From assembly GCA_026982585.1 (NCBI GenBank), contig JALSGW010000013.1, forward strand, positions 1 through 6,881: 6,881 nucleotides of DNA, written 5' to 3'. Made by a program: the position numbers and the translations under genes. The stretch's first letter is position 1; each line of letters begins with the position of its first letter. Below the pieces are notes generated by a model. It was not told the DNA's origin and ran no database searches. It saw only the letters and a program-made list of their open reading frames with translations. This DNA comes from Alphaproteobacteria bacterium (GTDB taxonomy: Bacteria > Pseudomonadota > Alphaproteobacteria > Geminicoccales > Geminicoccaceae). Positions 1-5,764 of the stretch are shown here, in pieces.

Positions 1-89
1 GTGGTTTGGTGAGATGTTCGCTCGGCATGCGTTTGGCGCTGATCTTCGCAGCCGAGGCCCGCCTCGTCGAGGCGGCCACCGGTCCGCAT
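1..89 (-). CDS. Possible 5' end of a further minus-strand gene (partial)
   Basis: This is a weak candidate. On the minus strand an ATG at 89 opens a frame that stays open to the window edge (29 codons, beginning MRTGGRLDEAG). A purine-rich GGGAGGA (positions 101-107) lies 11 nt upstream, a little far for a ribosome binding site. The visible residues match no family I recognise. A second ATG at 28, in another frame, gives MPSEHLTKP and lacks a clear ribosome binding site; it is an equally possible start for a downstream gene. The hairpin at 59-75 falls inside the first candidate, which argues somewhat against it and for the later start. Sequence to the left of the window would settle it. Confidence 0.2.
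   Translation of the reverse strand, partial: MRTGGRLDEAGLGCEDQRQTHAERTSHQT
59..75 (-). terminator. Short perfect palindrome after the dehydrogenase gene, possible terminator
   Basis: The arms CCGCCTCG and CGAGGCGG are separated by a single T, giving at least a 7-bp stem with a 3-nt loop. It lies about 35 bp downstream of the stop codon of the 2-hydroxyacid dehydrogenase gene. No T-tract follows on the minus strand, so it is not a canonical intrinsic terminator. In DNA this GC-rich such a palindrome can also arise by chance. Confidence 0.2.
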
Positions 90-109
90 GCGCCCGGCGC
101 TCCTCCCGG

Positions 110-1528
110 TCAGGGACCAGGTGCGACCGGCGGCTCGCCGGCAAGCGGCGGGAAGATCTTGCCGGGATTGAGAATGCCCCGGGGATCGAGGGCCCGTTTG
201 ATGGCCCGCATCACCTCCACCCCCTCCCCGAGCTCCGCGAGCAGGCTGTCCTGCTTGCCGAGACCGATGCCGTGCTCGCCGGTACAGGTTCCGCCGCAGG
301 CGAGCGCCCGCGCCACCATGCGCCGGTTCACCTCCAAGAGCCGTTCCCACGCATCCGGCTGCTCGGGGTCGAGCAACGCCACCACGTGGAAATTGCCGTC
401 GCCGACATGCCCGAGGATGGTGGCCAAGAGGCCCATTTCCTCGAGATCAGAGCGGGCCTGTCGCACCTGGTCGGCGAGTTTCGAGACCGGTACGCAGACG
501 TCGCTCACCCACGCCCGCCAGCCGGGCCTGAGAGCGAGGGCGGCGTAATAGGCATCGTGGCGGGCGCGCCAGAGGCGGCGGCGCTCCTCGGCCGCACGCG
601 CCCAACGGAATCCGCTCCCGCCGTGGCTCTGGGCGATCGCGCTCGCAGCTTCGGCCTGCTCCTCCACCGCCCGCGCACCGCCGTGGAACTCGTAGAACAG
701 GGTCGGCCGCGGCTCCAGGTCGGCCAGCTTGGAATAGCGGATCGAGGCCTCCATCTGGCGTTCGTCCAGGAGTTCGATGCGGGCGACCGGGATGCCGTGC
801 TGGACGGTCTCCACCACCGCGTCCACCGCCTCCTCCAGCGACGGGAACGGACACACCGCCGCCGCCACCGCCTCGGGCAGCGGCCACAGGCGCAACCGGA
901 GCTCGGTGATCACCCCGAGCGTGCCCTCCGAGCCCAGGAACAAGCGGGTGAGATCGTATCCGGCCGCCGACTTGCGCGCCCTCCCTCCGGTGCGCACGAC
1001 CCTGCCGTCGGCGAGCACCACGGTAAGCGCCAGGACGTTGTCCCGCATGCCGCCGTAGCGCACCGTATTGGTGCCGGTGGCGCGGGTGGCGGCCATGCCG
1101 CCGAGGCTCGCGTCGGCCCCGGGATCCACGGAGAAGAACAGGCCGCGGGAGGCGAGCTCGCGATTGAGTTGCCTCCTGGTCACGCCCGCCTCCACCCGGG
1201 CGTCCAGATCCTCCTCGGACACCTCGAGGATGCGGTTCATGCGCGAGAGGTCGAGGGAGACGCCACCGGCCACCGCGCACACCTGGCCCTCAAGCGAGGT
1301 GCCGGCGCCGTAGGGGACCACCGGGCAGCCGCAGGCGTGGCAGATCCTGAGGATCTCGGCCACCTCCTCGGTGGATTCGGGAAAGACCACCGCATCCGGA
1401 GGCGCGCAGAGGGGATGCGCCTCCCCCCGGCCGTGCTGCTCGCGGACCGCGGGATGACGCGACAACCGCGCCCCGAAGCGCGCCTCGAGCACAGAAAGCG
1501 CCTCTGCGATCGCCTTCCGGTCGAACAC
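110..1528 (-). CDS. FAD-linked D-2-hydroxyacid (D-lactate-type) dehydrogenase, LDHD/GlcD family
   Basis: Flavoprotein of the VAO/PCMH fold, expected to oxidise a D-2-hydroxyacid such as D-lactate to the 2-oxoacid and pass electrons to a cytochrome, quinone or electron-transfer flavoprotein. Numbered from the GTG (472 aa), the N-terminal FAD domain shows PYGAGTSLEGQ (72-82), a long flavin-contact stretch from DPGADASLGG to TVRYG (136-159) and GSEGTLGVITE (199-209). The C-terminal FAD-oxidase domain has GHVGDGNFH (373-381), CTGEHGIG (415-422) and the closing LDPRGILNPGK (447-457). These motifs favour the single-chain LDHD group; no glcE or glcF partner is visible. No signal peptide or membrane segment is apparent. 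I chose GTG 1528 because GGGAGGGAGGGA lies directly upstream, whereas the in-frame ATG at 1564 (484 aa) has no ribosome binding site. The exact substrate is not determinable: D-lactate, glycolate and D-2-hydroxyglutarate enzymes are close relatives. Confidence 0.93.
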   Translation of the reverse strand: MFDRKAIAEALSVLEARFGARLSRHPAVREQHGRGEAHPLCAPPDAVVFPESTEEVAEILRICHACGCPVVPYGAGTSLEGQVCAVAGGVSLDLSRMNRILEVSEEDLDARVEAGVTRRQLNRELASRGLFFSVDPGADASLGGMAATRATGTNTVRYGGMRDNVLALTVVLADGRVVRTGGRARKSAAGYDLTRLFLGSEGTLGVITELRLRLWPLPEAVAAAVCPFPSLEEAVDAVVETVQHGIPVARIELLDERQMEASIRYSKLADLEPRPTLFYEFHGGARAVEEQAEAASAIAQSHGGSGFRWARAAEERRRLWRARHDAYYAALALRPGWRAWVSDVCVPVSKLADQVRQARSDLEEMGLLATILGHVGDGNFHVVALLDPEQPDAWERLLEVNRRMVARALACGGTCTGEHGIGLGKQDSLLAELGEGVEVMRAIKRALDPRGILNPGKIFPPLAGEPPVAPGP

Positions 1529-1540
1529 TCCCTCCCTCCC
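1529..1540 (-). promoter_or_regulatory. Ribosome binding site deciding the GTG start
   Basis: The minus strand reads GGGAGGGAGGGA immediately before GTG 1528, offering GGAGG at workable spacing. The competing ATG at 1564 is preceded by a C-rich stretch with no Shine-Dalgarno match. The GTG start also leaves about 22 residues before the conserved SRHPAVREQHG segment, which suits this family. Confidence 0.6.
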
Positions 1541-1560
1541 GCACGGTCTCGTCGATCCAA

Positions 1561-1589
1561 GCATTAGGGGTGCGCGGGCGGGCGCTCAA
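1561..1589 (-). promoter_or_regulatory. Weak sigma-70-like promoter candidate for the dehydrogenase gene
   Basis: On the minus strand TTGAGC (1584-1589) is followed after exactly 17 nt by TAATGC (1561-1566). The -35 element matches 4 of 6 consensus positions and the -10 only 2 of 6, though it is the most AT-rich hexamer in the gap. Transcription from here would begin around 1550-1555, downstream of ATG 1564. That would leave a leader of about 25-30 nt before GTG 1528. It could give the dehydrogenase its own promoter, but the match is poor and read-through from the upstream gene is equally possible. Confidence 0.2.
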
Positions 1590-1629
1590 GGCTCCGGTGC
1601 GGGTTGCGGCACAGGCTGGGGATCTGCCC

Positions 1630-2817
1630 TCAGGCCGCAAAGGGGCTGATGGGTTGCTGCCGGCCAAGGAGCCTGCGCGCGATCGCCCAGCGATGGACCT
1701 CCGAGGGCCCGTCGTAGATGCGGAACGCCCGCAGTTCCAGGAACAGGCGCGCGGTGACGGTCTCGAGCGCGACGCCGAGTCCGCCCATCACCTGCACGCA
1801 ACGGTCGAGCACCCGGAACAGGGCTTCCGCCACCGCCACCTTGGCGAGCGAGGATTCGTGGCGGGCCCGTTCGCCCCGGTCGAGGAGCCAGGCCACCCAC
1901 CAGATCCAGTGCCGGCTCGCCCGCAGGTCGAGCTCGTTGTCGGCGAGCGCGAACCCCACCCCCTCGTGGCTGCCGAGCGGGGCGCCGAACACCTCCCGCT
2001 TGCGGGCGTAGGCGAGCGCCTGCTCCTGGGCCCGCACCGCGCCGCCCAGCCAGCGCATGCAGTGGGTGAGCCGTGCCGGGGCGAGGCGCAGCTGGGCATA
2101 GCGCATCCCCTCGCCGAGGGCGCCCAGGATCCAGGATTCCCGCACCTCCACCCCGTCCAGCGCCACCTCCCAGTGGCCGCCGGTGAAACTGCCGTCGATG
2201 GTCTCCTGCTGGCGCACCAGGCGCACGCCGGGCTGGTCCATGGGCATCAGGAACAGGGTCGGGCCGTGGTCGGGCACCTTGGCCATCAGGATGCCGAGCG
2301 CCGCACCCTCGGCGCCGGTGATGAACCATTTGCGGCCGCGCACCCGATAGCGGCCGGAGCCCACGGGCTCCGCCACGGTGGCGAGCAGCCCGGGATCGGA
2401 GCCGGCGCCGCCCGGTTCGGTCATCAGGAAACAGGAGCGGATCTCGCCGCGGGCGAGCGGCAGCAGCCAGCTCCGTTTCTGTTCCTCGTCTCCGGCCGCA
2501 AGCAGCAGGTGCATGTTGCCCTCATCGGGGGCCATGATGTTGAGGGCGGTGGGGCCGAGCGGCGAGTAGCCGGCGGCCTCGAACGCGAGCGCCTGTTCGA
2601 GGTGGGTGAGACCGCGGCCCCCGTAGGCGGGCGGCAGGTGAATGGCGAGCAGACCCGCCTTGCGCGCGAGCGCCTGCAGCTCCGAGCGCAGCTCCTCGCT
2701 CGGCCCGTGGCGGGTCCAGCGCGGGTCCTGTTCGAAGGGGACGATGTGTTCCTCCACGAACCTCCGGACCTCGAAGTAGAGGTTGCGCTGTTCGGGTGTG
2801 AAGGCGAAGTCCACCAT
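1630..2817 (-). CDS. Acyl-CoA dehydrogenase of the ACAD10/ACAD11 (LvaC-like) clade
   Basis: Acyl-CoA dehydrogenase-fold flavoprotein, 395 aa, full length for a stand-alone family member. It has the N-terminal helical domain (about 1-125), the FAD-contact motif LMTEPGGAGSD (131-141), KWFITGA (163-169) in the beta domain, and a C-terminal helical domain with RKREVFGAPL (272-281) and QVMGGLGV (342-349). Several stretches resemble the dehydrogenase half of animal ACAD11 as I recall it: APDEGNMHLL, GEIRSCFLMTEP, RLAPARLTHCMRWLG and the terminal IYDGPSEVHR (367-376). In the last motif Asp369 occupies the place of the catalytic Glu of medium-chain enzymes, as in ACAD11. The inferred job is to process a 4-phosphoacyl-CoA made by the kinase encoded 22 bp upstream, rather than ordinary fatty acyl-CoA oxidation. 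ATG 2817 was chosen because GAGGAGA sits just upstream and the MVDFAFTPEQ start is typical. The frame extends to 3021, but those residues are not family-like and overlap the kinase gene. Confidence 0.93.
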   Translation of the reverse strand: MVDFAFTPEQRNLYFEVRRFVEEHIVPFEQDPRWTRHGPSEELRSELQALARKAGLLAIHLPPAYGGRGLTHLEQALAFEAAGYSPLGPTALNIMAPDEGNMHLLLAAGDEEQKRSWLLPLARGEIRSCFLMTEPGGAGSDPGLLATVAEPVGSGRYRVRGRKWFITGAEGAALGILMAKVPDHGPTLFLMPMDQPGVRLVRQQETIDGSFTGGHWEVALDGVEVRESWILGALGEGMRYAQLRLAPARLTHCMRWLGGAVRAQEQALAYARKREVFGAPLGSHEGVGFALADNELDLRASRHWIWWVAWLLDRGERARHESSLAKVAVAEALFRVLDRCVQVMGGLGVALETVTARLFLELRAFRIYDGPSEVHRWAIARRLLGRQQPISPFAA

Positions 2818-2820
2818 GGC

Positions 2821-2827
2821 TCTCCTC
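2821..2827 (-). promoter_or_regulatory. Ribosome binding site of the acyl-CoA dehydrogenase gene
   Basis: The minus strand reads GAGGAGA three nucleotides before ATG 2817, with GAGG at about 6 nt. It supports this ATG over the in-frame upstream start at 3021. Confidence 0.6.
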
Positions 2828-2839
2828 GCGCGCAAGCGT

Positions 2840-3907
2840 TCAAAAGGCGCGGCCTCGGGCGATCTCCCAGGCGAAGTCGAGCAGGCCCCGGGCGAGGTCG
2901 CCGAACTCCCGGTAGCGTTCGCCCTTGAGACTGCCCTGCCGCCACAGCCGGTGGAGCTGGGCGAAGATGCCGACCAGGCGCAGCATCGCCAGAACCCGGT
3001 GGAACAGCATGTCGCTGACATCCCGTCCGCTCTCGCGGCCGTAGGCGGCCACCACCTCGCTCCGGGAGAGGAACCCCGGCTCCAAGGTCGGCATCTGTCC
3101 GAGCCGCCGCATGGCCTCGGGATCTCCCGGCTCGCTCCAATAGCTGATCAACACCGCGAGGTCGTAGAGCGGATCGCCGCGCGTCGCCATGTCCCAGTCC
3201 ACCAGGGTGCGCGGGCTGAGGTCGTGCGGGTCGAGCAGCAGATTGTCGAGCTTGAAGTCGTTGTGGAGCAGCGCCACGGCTCGAATCGGCGGCACCCGGC
3301 TGCGCAACCATGCCGCCACCTCCTCGAGCAGCGCCGGCGCCTCGTCCCCGAAGGCCGCCCGGCTGCGGGCCAGCCAGCCCTCCACGGCGCGGGCGAGAAA
3401 CCCCTCCGGGCGGCCGAGCTCGCCGAGCCCGATGCGCCCTGGGGGGATGGTGTGCAGTGTCGCGAGCACCCGCACCAGCGCCAGGCTCAGCCGGCGCCCC
3501 ACCTCCGCTCCCCCGTGTCCCTCGGGCAGCCGCTCGCGCACCGAAAGCCCGGGCCGGTATTCCATGATCAAAAAGGGCGCCCCCAAGACCTCCGGATCCG
3601 ATTGATAGAACAGCGGTTCCGGCGCCAGGGGGAAGACCGGATGGAGCGCCTTCAACACCCGGTGTTCGCGTCCCACGTCGTAGGCGCCGCGGGGAAGCGG
3701 CCCCTGCGGCGGCCGGCGCAGCACCACATGCCGCCCGTCGATGCGCAGGCGGTAGTTGTAGCAGGCATAGCCGCCCGCGAACTGGCGGGGCGGATCGCTG
3801 AGATCGAGCTCGAGGCCGTGGGCGCGCAGATGGTCCCGCAGCCTCTGCCAGTCCTGCGGGATCTGCGCCTCGGGCGCCCGGAAGGGCGGCTCGAAGGATA
3901 CCGCCAT
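2840..3907 (-). CDS. APH-fold acyl-CoA kinase, LvaA / ACAD10-11 kinase-domain-like
   Basis: Kinase of the aminoglycoside phosphotransferase (APH/choline kinase-like) superfamily, 355 aa, predicted cytosolic. The N-lobe has QFAGGYACYNYRL (42-54) as the nucleotide-binding loop region, then HVVLRRPPQGPLPRG (60-74) and REHRVLKAL (80-88), which supplies the N-lobe Glu. The hinge region reads FLIMEYRPG (112-120). The Brenner-type catalytic loop LLHNDFKLDN (213-222) gives Asp217 and Asn222. LVDWDMATRGDP (235-246) gives the metal-binding Asp237, and DPLYDLA follows. This pattern (VLRRPP, HNDFKLDN, DWDMATRGDP) is that of the kinase half of ACAD10/11 and bacterial phosphotransferases paired with acyl-CoA dehydrogenases, not of antibiotic-resistance enzymes. 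The inferred reaction is ATP-dependent phosphorylation of the 4-hydroxyl of a 4-hydroxyacyl-CoA, handing the product to the next gene's enzyme. The start lies 8 bp after the pckA stop, and its GAGGGG ribosome binding site overlaps that stop, suggesting translational coupling. The substrate is inferred from family and context only. Confidence 0.9.
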   Translation of the reverse strand: MAVSFEPPFRAPEAQIPQDWQRLRDHLRAHGLELDLSDPPRQFAGGYACYNYRLRIDGRHVVLRRPPQGPLPRGAYDVGREHRVLKALHPVFPLAPEPLFYQSDPEVLGAPFLIMEYRPGLSVRERLPEGHGGAEVGRRLSLALVRVLATLHTIPPGRIGLGELGRPEGFLARAVEGWLARSRAAFGDEAPALLEEVAAWLRSRVPPIRAVALLHNDFKLDNLLLDPHDLSPRTLVDWDMATRGDPLYDLAVLISYWSEPGDPEAMRRLGQMPTLEPGFLSRSEVVAAYGRESGRDVSDMLFHRVLAMLRLVGIFAQLHRLWRQGSLKGERYREFGDLARGLLDFAWEIARGRAF

Positions 3908-3911
3908 GCCG

Positions 3912-3917
3912 CCCCTC
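3912..3917 (-). promoter_or_regulatory. Ribosome binding site of the kinase gene, overlapping the pckA stop
   Basis: The minus strand reads TGAGGGGCGGC before ATG 3907. The pckA TGA stop (3916-3918) shares bases with GAGGGG, so ribosomes finishing pckA sit on the initiation site of the next gene. The spacing of about 4 nt is slightly short. Confidence 0.5.
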
Positions 3918-5508
3918 AGCCGCCGGGGCGGATGGCGCAGGCTCGGATCTCAGGGGCGACGGTGCCGGCGAACCGCTCGAAGTGCTTCGCGAACAGCGCC
4001 GCGACCCGGTTCGCCTGGGCCGCATAGGCCTCGGCATCGGACCAGGAGGCGGCGGGATCGAGCAGCCGCTCGTCGACCCCGGGGCAGTGCCGCGGCATCT
4101 CGAGGCCGAAGATCGGGTGCCGCCGGGTCGGCACATCGTCGAGCTCGCCGGAGAGCGCCGCCTGGAGCAGGCGACGGGTGACCTCGAGCGGATAGCGCCG
4201 GCCGACCCCGTAGCCGCCGCCGTGCCAGCCGGTGTTGACGAGCCAGCAGCGGCTGCGGTGGCGGAGGATGCGCTCGTGCAGCATGCGGGTGTAGACCGCC
4301 GCCGGCCGGGGCATGAACGGGGCGCCGAAACAGGCCGAAAAGGCCGCCTTGGGCTCCTTGAGCCCGCGCTCGGTGCCGGCCACCCGGGCGGTGTAGCCGC
4401 ACAGGAAGTGGTAGGTGGCCTGCTCGGGGGTGAGGCGGCTGATGGGCGGCAACACCCCGAAGGCATCGCAGGTCAGCATGACGATGTCGCGCGGATGACC
4501 GGCGCGGCCGCTCTCCTCGCGGTTGGGCACGAAATGGAGCGGGTAGGAGCTGCGGGTGTTCTCGGTGAGCCGGGCGTCGTCGAAGTCCGGCCGTCCGGTG
4601 AGGGGATCGAGGACGACGTTCTCCAGGATCGCTCCGAACCGGTTGGAGGCCTGGTAGATCACGGGCTCCGCCTCGGGGTCGAGGTGGATCACCTTGGCGT
4701 AACAGCCGCCCTCGAAGTTGAACACGCCCAGATCGCCCCAGCCGTGTTCGTCGTCGCCGATCAGACGGCGGTCCGGATCGGCGGAGAGGGTGGTCTTGCC
4801 GGTTCCGGAAAGGCCGAAGAAGAGGGCGACCCTTCCCTGCGCGTCCACATTGGCCGCGCAGTGCATGGGCAGCACCCCCCGTTCCGGCAACAGATAGTTG
4901 AGGACCGTGAAAATGCCCTTCTTGATCTCGCCGGCGTAGGATGTGTTGACCACCAGGAGGATTCGCTCGGCGAAATCGAGGGCGATCAGGGTCTCGCTGC
5001 GGGTGCCGTCCCTTTTGGGATCGACCCGGAAGTTGGGCAGGTGGAGCACGAGCCAGTCGGGCGCGAAGTCCTCGAGCTCCTCACCCGCCGGCCGCAGGAA
5101 CATGTTGCGGGCAAAGAGCGCGTGCCAGGCGTTCTCGCTCATCACCCGAAGGCGCAGCCGCAGCCCGGGGTCGGCGCAGGCATACAGGTCCTGCACGAAC
5201 AGGGGTCGGTTCGCGGCATAGGCCCGGGCGCGCTCCAGGATGCGGCGGAACCGCGCGGGATCGAGCGGCTGGTTGTGCTCGCCCCAGTCCACCTGGTCGG
5301 CGATCGAGGGGTGCGCCACCAGATATTTGTCCTTGGGGGACCGGCCGGTGAATACGCCGGTCTCCACCACGAGCGCGCCCTCGGCGGCCAGCCGGCCCTC
5401 GCCGCGGCGCACCGCGGCGGTCACCAGTTGCGCGGTGGCGAGCCGCGCAAGCCGCGGCGCCTGGGCGGTTCGCTCGGCGGCCCTCGCCTCTGCCGTCCGT
5501 GCCCACAT
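3916..5508 (-). CDS. pckA: Phosphoenolpyruvate carboxykinase (ATP)
   Basis: Catalyses oxaloacetate + ATP to PEP + CO2 + ADP, the first committed step of gluconeogenesis from TCA-cycle carbon, in the cytosol. At 530 aa it is close to the usual length (E. coli 540). All hallmarks are present: GVFTGRSPKDKY (51-62, substrate Arg56), YAGEIKKG (191-198, Lys196/Lys197), PMHCAAN with His216, the kinase-1a P-loop GLSGTGKTT (232-240, Lys238), the metal-binding IGDDEHGWGD (250-259, Asp252/Asp253) and ENTRSSYP (316-323, Arg319). The P-loop type and these motifs identify the ATP-dependent rather than GTP-dependent family. ATG 5508 has AAGGGGAGA about 6 nt upstream. Its stop lies 8 bp before the kinase gene, so pckA probably heads a co-transcribed run. 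In many Rhizobiales pckA sits beside chvI/chvG/hprK; that context is absent here. Confidence 0.98.
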   Translation of the reverse strand: MWARTAEARAAERTAQAPRLARLATAQLVTAAVRRGEGRLAAEGALVVETGVFTGRSPKDKYLVAHPSIADQVDWGEHNQPLDPARFRRILERARAYAANRPLFVQDLYACADPGLRLRLRVMSENAWHALFARNMFLRPAGEELEDFAPDWLVLHLPNFRVDPKRDGTRSETLIALDFAERILLVVNTSYAGEIKKGIFTVLNYLLPERGVLPMHCAANVDAQGRVALFFGLSGTGKTTLSADPDRRLIGDDEHGWGDLGVFNFEGGCYAKVIHLDPEAEPVIYQASNRFGAILENVVLDPLTGRPDFDDARLTENTRSSYPLHFVPNREESGRAGHPRDIVMLTCDAFGVLPPISRLTPEQATYHFLCGYTARVAGTERGLKEPKAAFSACFGAPFMPRPAAVYTRMLHERILRHRSRCWLVNTGWHGGGYGVGRRYPLEVTRRLLQAALSGELDDVPTRRHPIFGLEMPRHCPGVDERLLDPAASWSDAEAYAAQANRVAALFAKHFERFAGTVAPEIRACAIRPGG

Positions 5509-5514
5509 CGCTCT

Positions 5515-5522
5515 CTCCCCTT
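5515..5522 (-). promoter_or_regulatory. Ribosome binding site of pckA
   Basis: The minus strand reads AAGGGGAG six nucleotides before ATG 5508. This supports the chosen start and a 530-residue product. Confidence 0.5.
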
Positions 5523-5625
5523 CACCTGTCCAACCCGCCTCTCCGGTCTCGGCGATGACCCCGGCCGGGCCGCTGCCACCCCCGCCTCGGGGTCCGCCGG
5601 GCGCAAGACCGCACCCTCTCCCCGC

Positions 5626-5654
5626 AGCCTGGAATCCGCTGCAGGCGGTGCCAA
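5626..5654 (-). promoter_or_regulatory. Weak promoter candidate upstream of pckA
   Basis: On the minus strand TTGGCA (5649-5654, 5 of 6 to the sigma-70 -35 consensus) is followed after 17 nt by CAGGCT (5626-5631), a poor -10. A start near 5615-5620 would leave a leader of about 110 nt. The 256-bp gap is the natural place for a pckA promoter, but no strong one is visible, and no clear operator or riboswitch fold was recognised. Confidence 0.2.
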
Positions 5655-5708
5655 GCGCCGCCGCCCGGGAGTCGTACCGAGGTAAGCAGATCGAGGCGGC
5701 GCAGACCA

Positions 5709-5753
5709 GCCCGCCGCCACCCAGGCCCTATATGGGGCGGTCGGCGGCCGGGC
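5709..5753 (-). terminator. GC-rich imperfect hairpin after hemA, possible terminator
   Basis: GCCC (5709-5712) pairs with GGGC (5750-5753), and GCCGCC (5713-5718) pairs with GGCGGC (5743-5748) across a one-base bulge. CCC (5720-5722) can pair with GGG inside the loop. A small alternative hairpin GCCC/GGGC also forms around TATATG. The structure begins 12 bp after the hemA stop, where a transcript end would be expected. There is no T-tract, so intrinsic termination is unproven. Confidence 0.3.
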
Positions 5754-5764
5754 GCGAGGGTGCC

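Noticed and set aside
2818..3021. N-terminal extension of the acyl-CoA dehydrogenase to an ATG at 3021
   Set aside because: The extra 68 residues are Ser/Cys/Arg-rich, unlike the family, and overlap the kinase gene. ATG 2817 has a good ribosome binding site and a typical N-terminus.
2840..3907. Aminoglycoside resistance gene
   Set aside because: The fold is shared, but the VLRRPP, HNDFKLDN and DWDMATRGDP pattern and the adjacent acyl-CoA dehydrogenase point to a metabolic acyl-CoA kinase.
2424..4466. 680-codon minus-strand open frame spanning parts of three genes
   Set aside because: It is out of frame with pckA, the kinase and the dehydrogenase, and is rich in Ser, Arg, Pro and Ala. It is a GC-bias shadow.
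5641..5654. Sigma-54-like promoter (TGGCAC followed by TGCA) upstream of pckA
   Set aside because: The GG and GC dinucleotides are 8 nt apart instead of the required 10, so RpoN spacing is not met.
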